Assembly: GCA_036637375.1 (NCBI GenBank)
Contig: JAVWMQ010000024.1
Coordinates: forward strand, 1-26,883
Length of the DNA stretch: 26,883 nt
Direction of reading: 5' to 3'
DNA from: JAVWMQ01 sp036637375
Lineage (GTDB): Bacteria > Bacillota > Clostridia > Peptostreptococcales > Anaerovoracaceae
Part shown: positions 7,643 through 15,849 of the stretch, piece after piece
Layout of the letters: each line of letters begins with the position of its first letter
Numbering within the stretch: the stretch's first letter is position 1
The notes under the pieces: generated by a model
The model's database searches: none
What the model saw: only the letters and a program-made list of their open reading frames with translations
What the model was told of the DNA's origin: nothing
Made by a program: the position numbers and the translations under genes

Positions 7643-8827
7643 TTACTTCACGATTTCCTTATGTTCTGCTTTAATTCTATTAATTAATTCTTGATCCTTT
7701 ATAAGTTCTATAACACCATGTCCAAATGCAAGAATTACTTGTTCCATTTTTAAATGTGCCGCTTCAGAATCTGCCATCTCATAGGCCCTCACATCATGGA
7801 TTGAAAAAGGCTCATCTCCTTCCAGGTCAACTTCAACATAAAGAGTAGGACACAAATAACTTACATTTCCAATATCTGTCGACCCTGCGCCTGGATATTC
7901 TTCATTAGGTACTAGATTTTTAATACCTGCCGCTTCAAATTTATCTGCCATAAATTCTACAAGTAATGGAACATTAACTAAGTTATCAAATTTATTCTCA
8001 TAATCAAAAAATCTTAATTTAGTGTTAGATATTAATGCCGCTCCTTGAGCAATTTCAATAATACGCTCCCTTAATTCTCTTACATATTCTCTATCTTTCG
8101 CCCTAAATGAAATTTGACAAGTTGCGAGTTCAGGAATTATATTTGCTGCAACTCCACCATTGGTAATGATACCATGAATACGTGCATCATCGCGAGTCAT
8201 TTCCCTATACGCATTAATACCATTGAATAGAGCAATTACACCGTCTAAAGCGTTAATACCTTTTTCTGGGTATGCAGCTGCATGAGCAGCTTTGCCCTCA
8301 AATGTAAATTCTATTGAATTTAATGCTAGTGCAACTACCTCCATTGATGAGGCTTCATCAAGATGTGCCTGGAATACAAAGTCTACGTCATCAAAAGCTC
8401 CAAGTTCAGCCATCTCTACTTTAGCTCCAAAAGTTTCTTCGGCTGGTGTTCCAATAACTTTAATCTTGCAATTTAGTTCATTGCTAATCTTTGACAATGC
8501 GATTCCACAACCACACATTGTCGCTCCAATCCAGTTATGTCCACAAGCATGTCCTGGTTCTCCATTTTCGCCGTATCCTGGTAAAGCATCATATTCTGCA
8601 AGGAATGCAACAGTAATATCACCTTTGCCATATTCAGCAACAAAAGCAGTTGGTAAAGTTTCGTAAGGAACTCTTACACAAAATCCTTCACTGCTCAAAA
8701 CATCTCTAAGACAACTTGATGATTTGAATTCATCACCACCAAGCTCTGGGTTTTCGTACAAATATGTAGAAATATTTTTAAACACCTTTAAATTTTCACT
8801 AACTATTTTATCAAATTTCTCTATCAT
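7643..8827 (-). CDS. M20D-family metallo-hydrolase (AbgB/PM20D2-like amidohydrolase)
   Basis: A 394-residue zinc-type hydrolase of peptidase family M20D, close in layout to aminobenzoyl-glutamate hydrolase subunits and PM20D2-like dipeptidases. Metal-site motifs are present: LAEYDALPG (76-84), GHACGHN (92-98, C95 and H97), PAEE (128-131, E130/E131), H155 in QAHLDE, and a late SIHD histidine near 344. The middle segment holding GKAAHAAAYPEKGINALDG is the dimerisation lid domain of the family. Predicted reaction: cytoplasmic hydrolysis of an amide bond in an N-acyl amino acid or dipeptide. AAGGTGAG precedes the ATG. It is the last gene after the SSS symporter (50-bp gap holding a hairpin), which suggests it cleaves what the transporter imports. 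The exact substrate cannot be told from sequence. Confidence 0.9.
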   Translation of the reverse strand: MIEKFDKIVSENLKVFKNISTYLYENPELGGDEFKSSSCLRDVLSSEGFCVRVPYETLPTAFVAEYGKGDITVAFLAEYDALPGYGENGEPGHACGHNWIGATMCGCGIALSKISNELNCKIKVIGTPAEETFGAKVEMAELGAFDDVDFVFQAHLDEASSMEVVALALNSIEFTFEGKAAHAAAYPEKGINALDGVIALFNGINAYREMTRDDARIHGIITNGGVAANIIPELATCQISFRAKDREYVRELRERIIEIAQGAALISNTKLRFFDYENKFDNLVNVPLLVEFMADKFEAAGIKNLVPNEEYPGAGSTDIGNVSYLCPTLYVEVDLEGDEPFSIHDVRAYEMADSEAAHLKMEQVILAFGHGVIELIKDQELINRIKAEHKEIVK

Positions 8828-8842
8828 AACTCACCTTATTAA

Positions 8843-8872
8843 TAGGGATTAATTCAATCAAATTAATCCCTA
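8843..8872 (-). promoter_or_regulatory. Intercistronic hairpin between symporter and M20 hydrolase
   Basis: Perfect 12-bp stem (arms 8843-8854 and 8861-8872) with a 6-base loop in the 50-bp gap, just before the M20 ribosome site. No T-tract follows on the minus strand. It may tune the expression ratio of the two genes by mRNA processing, protection of the upstream message or partial attenuation. Confidence 0.6.
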
Positions 8873-8877
8873 CACAT

Positions 8878-10413
8878 TTAATTTCCAAAAATATCGTTCA
8901 TTACTTCTTCATTTTCTGTATTGTTCTTAGTCATTAAACTAACAGCAACAAATACTATTGTGTCTACTAATAGCGCCCATACACCAGGTATGAAACCTAG
9001 TGGTTCAAGGTTTAATGCAACCAAGCTGCTTGCTACAGCAATACCACAAATCAAACCAGCAATTGCTCCCTTTGCTGTACTCTTCTTCCAGTACAAACCT
9101 CCAATTAATGGTGGGAATAATAGACAAATACCTTGGTAGTTCATCATAACTAAGAATACCAACATTGGAATGTTCATTTGTGAAACAATAAACGCCAATA
9201 CTGCCATTGCAATTATTATTCCTCTAGTAAGTAACATTACCTTTTTCTGGTCTAAGGCTTCTTCAGAGCTTGAATATTCTTTTGTTCCAATTTTTGGAGC
9301 TTTTCTTATAGCTCTCTTAAATCCTATGATAACATCGTTTGTGAAAGCGCCAGCATCTGCTAGTAATGTACTATCTACAGTACCAATTGTTGCTGCCAAA
9401 ATAAATACAGCTAGTAATCCAAACACCACCATATTTCCGCTTCTAAATACAAGTAATAATAGTGAACTTTGTGGATCTTCAAATCCAGGATGTCCAATAT
9501 ATTCAATTCCTATTGCTGCAAAACCTGTTAGCAAGAAGAATACACACCAAATCCCTGCAATTGCAGATACTATACCTGTATATCTAATTTCGTTCACACC
9601 TTTTCCTACATACATCTTCATATATAGTGATGGCCAGCACAAAGCACCAACTGTGCAAATAAATCCAAATGAGAACCAGTGCTGTGGCGTACCATAACCT
9701 TCACTACCAATTAAAGTGAATTGGCTTGGCTCATATTTAAGTACTGTTTCAAATACTTCTGATATACCACCATAGTAGAAATATGCTACAAAGAAAGAAA
9801 CAAATATAGAACCAATAAGCATCAGGAATCCATTAAATGAGTCAACTCTACCGATACTCTTAATTCCACCCCATAATATGTAAATTGCTAGAACTGCAAT
9901 ACCAACTCCAGCTCCCATAGTAATTGATACATAACCTGAGGTTGCAATATTAATAATATATCCTAAAGTAACGATTTCCATTGTAATTACCGTTACGTCC
10001 ATTGCTACTCCCAAAAATCCAGATAGTACTTTTAACCAAATACTTTGGTATCTAAGCTCCAACAAATCTGGCATTGTACATAGACTATATTTTTTGCCAA
10101 GTGGCCATACTTTTTCCGCTAAGAAGTACATTACAACTCCAGCACCAACGCAATATGGGATTACATATGCACCAAATACACCGTATTGTGCAACAAACCC
10201 TTGCCATCCAGTCCAAGTTGATCCCTGATAATATGTAACTAACATAATAAGTGCAACTACTATACCACCAAAACTTTTGCCCGCTGTGTAGAATTCTTCA
10301 AAACTACCAGAATCTGCCGCTTTTTTCTTTTGCGGTGCAAATGCTAGGATAAGTACAATTAATAAATAAATGCCTAATATGACAAAAGGCACCATTGAAA
10401 TTTTATCTCCCAC
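8878..10413 (-). CDS. Sodium:solute symporter (SSS family), partner of a DUF3311-like protein
   Basis: A 511-residue polytopic membrane protein of the SSS (PutP/PanF/SGLT) family with about 13 predicted membrane segments. Family hallmarks include the helix-1 region VTYYQGSTWTGWQGF (about 59-73), YILWGGIKSI, and the sodium-site helix reading ATIGTVDSTLLADAG, where many members have STxDS. The start is GTG with AAAGGAG six bases upstream. The gene follows the small membrane protein by 18 bp and precedes the M20 hydrolase by 50 bp. These three genes probably form the transcript of the sigma-54 promoter at 10701-10716. It is paralogous to the symporter at 10765-12249 (compare TTWSGWQGF). Substrate unknown; a small peptide, acyl-amino acid or carboxylate is plausible from the neighbours. 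Confidence 0.9.
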   Translation of the reverse strand: MGDKISMVPFVILGIYLLIVLILAFAPQKKKAADSGSFEEFYTAGKSFGGIVVALIMLVTYYQGSTWTGWQGFVAQYGVFGAYVIPYCVGAGVVMYFLAEKVWPLGKKYSLCTMPDLLELRYQSIWLKVLSGFLGVAMDVTVITMEIVTLGYIINIATSGYVSITMGAGVGIAVLAIYILWGGIKSIGRVDSFNGFLMLIGSIFVSFFVAYFYYGGISEVFETVLKYEPSQFTLIGSEGYGTPQHWFSFGFICTVGALCWPSLYMKMYVGKGVNEIRYTGIVSAIAGIWCVFFLLTGFAAIGIEYIGHPGFEDPQSSLLLLVFRSGNMVVFGLLAVFILAATIGTVDSTLLADAGAFTNDVIIGFKRAIRKAPKIGTKEYSSSEEALDQKKVMLLTRGIIIAMAVLAFIVSQMNIPMLVFLVMMNYQGICLLFPPLIGGLYWKKSTAKGAIAGLICGIAVASSLVALNLEPLGFIPGVWALLVDTIVFVAVSLMTKNNTENEEVMNDIFGN

Positions 10414-10431
10414 AATAATCTCCTTTCAAAC

Positions 10432-10656
10432 CTACGACTGTTCTTTTGCCGCTTCACATTTTTTGTCTAATTTGAATTGAATCATTAGACCTACTACCAT
10501 TACCGCACTCCAGAATAAAAGCCAAGTTATTATTGTTGGTAAACCAAGAGTAATGCTTGCCTTGTCACCAATATAAATAAACGGTGGCATCATCATTAAA
10601 TATGAAATAATGTAAAGTACAATGAAGTACTTTCTGTGAGTCTTTTTAGCTTTCAT
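10432..10656 (-). CDS. Small two-helix membrane protein, DUF3311-like symporter partner
   Basis: A 74-residue protein with two hydrophobic helices (about 10-28 and 38-62) and a basic N-terminus. The pattern MMPPFIYIG...LGLPTIITWLLFW matches what I know of DUF3311-type small proteins encoded next to SSS symporters. AAAGGAG six bases upstream supports the ATG. The next gene starts 18 bp downstream. It is the first gene after the sigma-54 promoter. It is probably an accessory or stabilising subunit of the symporter that follows; the other symporter in the locus has no such partner nearby. Confidence 0.8.
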   Translation of the reverse strand: MKAKKTHRKYFIVLYIISYLMMMPPFIYIGDKASITLGLPTIITWLLFWSAVMVVGLMIQFKLDKKCEAAKEQS

Positions 10657-10698
10657 AGTTTTCTCCTTTCATAGTTATTTCCATCTATATAACTATTA

Positions 10699-10716
10699 AA
10701 GCAAAATTTATGCCAA
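10699..10716 (-). promoter_or_regulatory. Sigma-54 (-24/-12) promoter P2
   Basis: The minus strand reads TTGGCATAAATTTTGC, with GG (10713-10714) and GC (10701-10702) separated by exactly 10 bases, the RpoN spacing. It lies in the 108-bp gap upstream of the small membrane protein, with a predicted start near 10690 and a leader of about 34 bases. A matching activator dyad lies upstream. Confidence 0.85.
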
Positions 10717-10764
10717 CTTGCAGAAACGGTTATAATCGTGGGTTTGCGAGATTTTTTGCGGGAA

Positions 10765-12249
10765 TTATTTATCTAGCTGTGACATTTTTGTCACCTTATC
10801 ACCTGTTATTGTCGCACTATTTCGACAAATAATTATAAAAACAATTGTATTTGCGCATAATGCCCAAACACCATTTACAATACTAAATCCATTTATATTA
10901 AACATTTCCATGGCAAATAAAACTATAATGCCTGTGGTTACTCCATATACCGCCGCTTTTTTGTTTGCTTTGCCAGTCACAAGTGCCCCGATAATAACAG
11001 GAAACAATTGCGCTGATGCTTCAGTTGTCATAATTGCAATTTGAATGAGTCCAAATTTATTTGTTGTTCCGATTAGAAATACCACTACTGATACAATTAT
11101 TATGGCAATATTAACAGTTCTAAGGGAAACAATATTCTTTTTGTTTGCACTGTTGTTGTATCTTATAGGGTAGTACACATCTTTTACAATACTCATACCT
11201 GTTGTAAATAGCAGAATATCTATAGTTCCAATGCACACCGCTATTACAAAAACACTTGCAAAGCAAATTGCAAGGACTTCTCCCGTATTCACCACCAAAT
11301 TCAGAAGCGATGCCTCAGGCATTTCAGAATTCCCATCAACAATCATTATTGCCAAACCAGGCAAAAAATATACTAAAGACCAAACTGAAGTTGCCGCTAA
11401 CAAAATTCCACTTTTGCGCAACACATTAATGTCCTTGCCCATATACATTTTAACAAAGGTTGCTGGAAAACAAATTGCACCTATGGAGCTTATTAAGACT
11501 AAAGAAGTCCACCTATTGCCATTGCTCCAATAGTAATCTTCTCCAGCTACATTAAGTTTATAGTCCTTGATTGCTCCCGAATTTTCAAAAATCTTACCAA
11601 ACTCTTCGAACCCATCAAAACAGCTCACTATAATGAAGTTGCAAATCAAAAACCCTCCAATTAGCATAATTACACCTTGCAACAGATCTGTCCAAACAAT
11701 ACTTTCAATACCACCCCAAAGTACATAAATCAAAATAATTACAAGCGCAATTATTTCACCATATATTATTGAAATCTTTCCCTGCGAAACTATATTAAAT
11801 ACATAGCCCATAGTTATTAAATCCATAACTATCCACAGAATTCCAGCCAAAACGGATACACATCCAGCAATAATTCTTAATCTCCTCGAGTTATACGTTA
11901 CATCAAAAAAATCGCCAATCGTAATCATGTTATGTTCCTTTGCCAAAGGTTGTATTTTTTCTGCCAAAAAATAAAATAGGACACCAGAAGTCGCAATAAA
12001 AGGAAAAATATATGCTCCTATTGGACCATTATTACTGATAAATCCTTGCCATCCCGACCAAGTTGTCCCCGAATAAAACGATACAATAAGCCCAATAGAA
12101 ATAATCCAAAATCCCATATTCCCTGTGGCTCTATGAAAATCTTCTACTGTTCTAACTCCAATTCTACCAAAAGGAAATACTGCAACTAAAAGTGTTATTA
12201 TTATGTATATACCAATAAAAATTATAGGTAATGCAATTATCTGCTGCAC
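10765..12249 (-). CDS. Sodium:solute symporter (SSS family), second paralogue
   Basis: A 494-residue SSS-family symporter with about 13 membrane segments and the family motifs FYSGTTWSGWQGF (about 58-70) and YVLWGGIESIVW. In the sodium-site helix the conserved STxDS pattern reads GTIDI, so the usual aspartate-serine pair is changed; the first symporter keeps DS. This may alter ion coupling or substrate. The start is GTG with AGGAGG six bases upstream. It begins 12 bp after the response-regulator gene, so it is translated with the two-component system. Its 3' end contains the 10779-10794 activator dyad of promoter P2. Transport versus a sensing role alongside the kinase cannot be separated by sequence. 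Confidence 0.88.
   Translation of the reverse strand: MQQIIALPIIFIGIYIIITLLVAVFPFGRIGVRTVEDFHRATGNMGFWIISIGLIVSFYSGTTWSGWQGFISNNGPIGAYIFPFIATSGVLFYFLAEKIQPLAKEHNMITIGDFFDVTYNSRRLRIIAGCVSVLAGILWIVMDLITMGYVFNIVSQGKISIIYGEIIALVIILIYVLWGGIESIVWTDLLQGVIMLIGGFLICNFIIVSCFDGFEEFGKIFENSGAIKDYKLNVAGEDYYWSNGNRWTSLVLISSIGAICFPATFVKMYMGKDINVLRKSGILLAATSVWSLVYFLPGLAIMIVDGNSEMPEASLLNLVVNTGEVLAICFASVFVIAVCIGTIDILLFTTGMSIVKDVYYPIRYNNSANKKNIVSLRTVNIAIIIVSVVVFLIGTTNKFGLIQIAIMTTEASAQLFPVIIGALVTGKANKKAAVYGVTTGIIVLFAMEMFNINGFSIVNGVWALCANTIVFIIICRNSATITGDKVTKMSQLDK
10779..10794. promoter_or_regulatory. Activator-binding dyad (UAS) of promoter P2, inside a coding region
   Basis: GTGACA-N4-TGTCAC, a perfect dyad within the last codons of the second symporter (encoding VTKMSQ). 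Its centre is 85 bp from the -12 GC of P2. The same pattern and spacing occur at 16722-16737. Confidence 0.8.
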
Positions 12250-12261
12250 TGCTCTCCTCCT

Positions 12262-13629
12262 TTACTTTGGTTTAACAATATCAAAGTTTTTCATTTTTCT
12301 CTGCAAATTACGCCTTGAAATACCTATATGCTCTGCTGTATGGGTAACATTCCAGTCGTTATTTTCAAGCATTGTAATTAAATAACTTCTCTCAAAATCT
12401 TCACGTATGGTTTTAAAGCCTTTTTCGCTTTCTTTTTCTTCGTATATAACTTTTGACTCTCTAATTTTCTTTTCCAAGTCTTCTTTTTCTACATGTTTTT
12501 TTGATTGTCCAAATACAAAAATACGTTCCACAACATTTCTCAACTCTCTAACGTTTCCTGGCCAATCGTAGTTTGTTAAAAGGTTCATTATGTTCTTTGT
12601 AGGGATTAGAATATCTTTTCCTGTTTTTTGCCCATACTCCTCAAAGAAATGTTTAACTAACAAGTCTATATCTTCTCGCCTCTCTCTAAGCGGTGGCACC
12701 TCAAAAGATATAACGTTAATTCTGTAGTATAAATCATCTCTAAACGTACCTTCTGCAACGGCTTTTTCTAAATCTCTATTTGTAGCACAAATTAGCCTGA
12801 TATCAACCTTAATGGTTTTTTCGCTACCAAGCCTTTCTATTTCCTTTTGCTGTAACACTCTTAATAATTTCGTCTGAAGTGTCAACGAAAGTTCACCAAT
12901 CTCATCCAAAAAAAGTGTTCCACCATCTGCAATTTCTATCTTTCCTTTTTTGTCCTTGTCTGCCCCTGTAAACGCTCCTTTTGAATATCCAAACAATTCA
13001 CTTTCAAAAAGCGTTTCTGGTAATGCAGCACAGTTAATTTTTACAAAGGGCTTATCTTTTCTATTGCTATTTCTAAAAATCAGTTCCGCTATTACTTCTT
13101 TCCCTGTTCCACTTTCTCCTGTCAGCAGCACTGCAGAATCTGAAGTGGAAACAATTCTAGCATTCTTCCTAATATCTCCTATAGCTTTGGAGCGCCCTAT
13201 TAAAATTTCCTGATCCTTACTTTCATAAATACAATCTTTAAATGACTTATTCTTCTTTTCGTAATTTACAACATTGTATATATGCTCTATTAAAACTTCT
13301 GGATCAATTGGTTTTTCAACATATGTAGTCGCACCCAAAGTCATTGCTTCTACTGCTGTTTCTATTGATCCTTGCCCTGTAAGCATTATCACTGGTTTTA
13401 GTGGGAATTCTTTTTTTATTTCTCTTAAAACTTCAAGTCCACTCATTTCAGGCATCATTAAATCAAGCAAAACAAGGTCTTGCTCCACTATTTTTTTTTC
13501 GTTTAGTGCTTTGATAGGATTACTATAACCAATGACTTCAAATTGCTCACCTATTGACAAAATCTTTTTGAAGATTGCAATTAGACCTTTGTCATCGTCG
13601 ATAATCATAATTTTTACTTTTTCGCTCAT
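12262..13629 (-). CDS. NtrC-type sigma-54-dependent response regulator
   Basis: A 455-residue activator with three parts. The receiver domain (1-120) has acidic residues DDD at 11-13, phospho-acceptor D56 and K106. The AAA+ domain (about 140-380) has Walker A GESGTGKE (171-178), the sigma-54 contact loop GAFTGA (218-223), Walker B TLFLDEIG (238-245) and the arginine-rich RDDLYYRINV and PLRERREDI segments. The Fis-type DNA-binding helix-turn-helix is about 426-447 (TAEHIGISRRNLQRKM). All residues needed for sigma-54 activation appear intact. GGAGG precedes the ATG, and one base separates it from the kinase stop. It probably binds the twin dyads at 16722-16737 and 10779-10794 and so drives its own operon and the downstream one. 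Confidence 0.95.
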   Translation of the reverse strand: MSEKVKIMIIDDDKGLIAIFKKILSIGEQFEVIGYSNPIKALNEKKIVEQDLVLLDLMMPEMSGLEVLREIKKEFPLKPVIMLTGQGSIETAVEAMTLGATTYVEKPIDPEVLIEHIYNVVNYEKKNKSFKDCIYESKDQEILIGRSKAIGDIRKNARIVSTSDSAVLLTGESGTGKEVIAELIFRNSNRKDKPFVKINCAALPETLFESELFGYSKGAFTGADKDKKGKIEIADGGTLFLDEIGELSLTLQTKLLRVLQQKEIERLGSEKTIKVDIRLICATNRDLEKAVAEGTFRDDLYYRINVISFEVPPLRERREDIDLLVKHFFEEYGQKTGKDILIPTKNIMNLLTNYDWPGNVRELRNVVERIFVFGQSKKHVEKEDLEKKIRESKVIYEEKESEKGFKTIREDFERSYLITMLENNDWNVTHTAEHIGISRRNLQRKMKNFDIVKPK

Positions 13630-13630
13630 T

Positions 13631-15085
13631 TTAACCTTCCTCCTTAATTATAGGAAAAATTAAAGAAAAAATAGTTCCCTTGCCAATTTCACTTTTAACG
13701 CTGATCTTTACACCAACACGTTCTAACTGAGTTTTGCTTATCCACAAACCCAGTCCTGTTCCTTTTTCGCCTTTTAATGAAAAGAACGGCTCAAATACAT
13801 TCTCTATTTGCTCATCTGAAATACCAGTTCCCTCATCTTCTACATCGACACATACATTTTGACTATCTAGATTGTAAACCCTAATTTTTAGTTCTCCACC
13901 ATCAGGCATTGCCTCTAATCCATTTGATACTAAGTGGATAAAAGCATTTTTCAATATATTAGAATCATACTTACCAATAGACATAGTTTCTTTAACTTCT
14001 AATTTAACCTTTACTTTACACTTAATTATTTCTTTAGAAAACAATAACATTACTTGTTGAATTAATTTCTCAATAACAACATTTTCTTTTTTAATATTCT
14101 TTGGCTTAGAGAAATCCAAAATATTATAAACGCTGTCTTCTGCCCTTTGCAAGCTTTCTCTCATACTCTCAAGGGTATGCTTAGACTCCGCAGTTAAAAT
14201 ATATCTTGGTACTTCTTCTTTGTTTATTTGCTCAAGGTAGTAAACTCCTGCCTTCAAAACTGCCATTGGATTTTTTAATTCATGGACAATCCCTGCCGCA
14301 AGCTGCCCCATCTGAGCCAGTTTATCCATCTGAATTACTTCTTTTTCCATAAATACTTGTTCAGTTACTTTGGTACTATATACTAGAATTTGAGTGCCAA
14401 TTTTTTCGTCATATATAGTTTCAACCCTCATATGATAAATTTCTTCATCCACTGCTATTTCTAAGTTATCCACTATACTTCCATCTGACATTTTTACAAT
14501 TGGGCATTTATCACATGGCGACATTCTATTATAAAAACGCTCAAAACACTTTTGATCATCTTCTAGTCCACTGCTCAATTTGTCTAGCCCCCTATAAAAA
14601 CACCCTTGGTTTCCATTGGCAGCCATTATTTTGAAGTCACTATCAACAATTAGTATATTTCCCGGTATATTTTCTAAAATAGCTCTTAATGCATCTCTTT
14701 GATTTTTTAATTGATTAGTATAATTTCGTATTGTACTGGCCATAGTATTAATACTATCGGCTAGCATTTCTATCTCATCATTTGTTTTAATTGATACTTC
14801 ACCGTCATAATTACCTACAGCAATTTGCTGTGTTTCTAAAATAAGTCTTTCCAACGGCTTGCTTATGGCAAAAACAAGAATTCTACCTAGTACAATTGTC
14901 AAAATAATTATCGCCAAAAAAATGACTAAACCACCATAAATAACATTTTCAAGCGCCTCTCCATATTCTCCAGAAATATCAATATTTCTAAATTGATATA
15001 ATATAATGAATACCGACGTTAGAAATGTTATTAGTACTAGAAGCAAAAATACAAATGTTATTTTGTTTGCTAAAGAATTCTTCAT
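13631..15085 (-). CDS. Membrane histidine kinase with HAMP, cysteine-rich PAS and NtrB-like core
   Basis: A 484-residue sensor kinase. Two membrane helices (about 10-30 and 50-72) flank only about 20 outside residues, so sensing probably occurs in the membrane or cytoplasm. HAMP follows (about 72-125), then a PAS domain (about 130-240) holding C162, C180, C191 and C194, with the last two as a CDKCP motif. Cysteines of this form recur in PAS domains of anaerobes and may bind metal or report redox state. The HisKA box GIVHELKNPM contains H268; the ATP-binding domain has NAFIHLVSNGLEAM, DEGTGI and GTGLGL. The gene starts 15 bp after the upstream amidohydrolase and ends one base before the response regulator, its evident partner. 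Signal unknown. Confidence 0.93.
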   Translation of the reverse strand: MKNSLANKITFVFLLLVLITFLTSVFIILYQFRNIDISGEYGEALENVIYGGLVIFLAIIILTIVLGRILVFAISKPLERLILETQQIAVGNYDGEVSIKTNDEIEMLADSINTMASTIRNYTNQLKNQRDALRAILENIPGNILIVDSDFKIMAANGNQGCFYRGLDKLSSGLEDDQKCFERFYNRMSPCDKCPIVKMSDGSIVDNLEIAVDEEIYHMRVETIYDEKIGTQILVYSTKVTEQVFMEKEVIQMDKLAQMGQLAAGIVHELKNPMAVLKAGVYYLEQINKEEVPRYILTAESKHTLESMRESLQRAEDSVYNILDFSKPKNIKKENVVIEKLIQQVMLLFSKEIIKCKVKVKLEVKETMSIGKYDSNILKNAFIHLVSNGLEAMPDGGELKIRVYNLDSQNVCVDVEDEGTGISDEQIENVFEPFFSLKGEKGTGLGLWISKTQLERVGVKISVKSEIGKGTIFSLIFPIIKEEG

Positions 15086-15100
15086 TTCTACCCTCTAATT

Positions 15101-15838
15101 CTACAACATCGCTAAGATATTATTTGAATAAATATTTTCCTTTTCATTATCCTCCATAAACCCTTTTTCAATTCTGAAATTTTCTAAATGAGGCTCCATA
15201 AATGGATAATTACTCTCGAACAAAATCTTACCTGGATATTCTCTCTCTATATCTGCCAACCATTGTCCACCACAAGCTCCTGCTGATCCTAAGTATATAT
15301 TATCACTTTTGCCCATTACAAAAGCTACATCGCCTAGTGTAGAACCACTTAAATCAAGTTGGCCTGAGTTAGTTGCAATAAATTTAACATCTTTGAAGTT
15401 TCTTGCCAAATCTGCAATTTGAAATATTTGAGACACCCATGGATAACCAGCCTCTATTATAACAGATAATTTTAGTTTTTGTACAGCTTCCATTATTCCA
15501 TATACTAACTTATCGTTACACTGAAATTGCTCTTCCCATGGATTTAAATATAGAAATTTTATTTTTTCGTTTTCTATAACTCTTTTTTCAAGTTCCAATA
15601 TTGCCTTTTCTCTATCCCATGGATTAACTCTAACTGCTCCCCAAAATTTATCTGGATATTTTGCCAAAACTGTAGCAACATAGTCGTTTCCATCTTCAAC
15701 CTTGTAACTACTTGGTTTATTTGGGCAAATTACAGCTTTGTCAATGTTTTCTTCTTCCATAAGTTTAATATATTCTTCAATAGGGAAATCTTCTCCTTTA
15801 AAAGTGCTACCAACTCTAATGTGTCCATCTATTTTCAT
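15101..15838 (-). CDS. Amidohydrolase-2 family protein with degenerate metal site
   Basis: A 245-residue protein with the fold and length of the amidohydrolase-2 (COG2159) family, similar in layout to its neighbour at 15850-16590. The metal ligands are mostly lost: the HxH near the N-terminus reads DGHIRVG, the GHxGG strand reads ATNSGQLD, and the GTDxP aspartate loop reads FESNYPF. It may be a non-catalytic partner, a binding protein, or an enzyme using a different chemistry. AGGAGG seven bases upstream supports the ATG. It begins 11 bp after the intact paralogue and is followed by the kinase in 15 bp, so co-expression with both is expected. Retention of an intact frame and the usual C-terminal region argues against a decaying pseudogene. 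Confidence 0.8.
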   Translation of the reverse strand: MKIDGHIRVGSTFKGEDFPIEEYIKLMEEENIDKAVICPNKPSSYKVEDGNDYVATVLAKYPDKFWGAVRVNPWDREKAILELEKRVIENEKIKFLYLNPWEEQFQCNDKLVYGIMEAVQKLKLSVIIEAGYPWVSQIFQIADLARNFKDVKFIATNSGQLDLSGSTLGDVAFVMGKSDNIYLGSAGACGGQWLADIEREYPGKILFESNYPFMEPHLENFRIEKGFMEDNEKENIYSNNILAML

Positions 15839-15849
15839 TCTATTACCTC

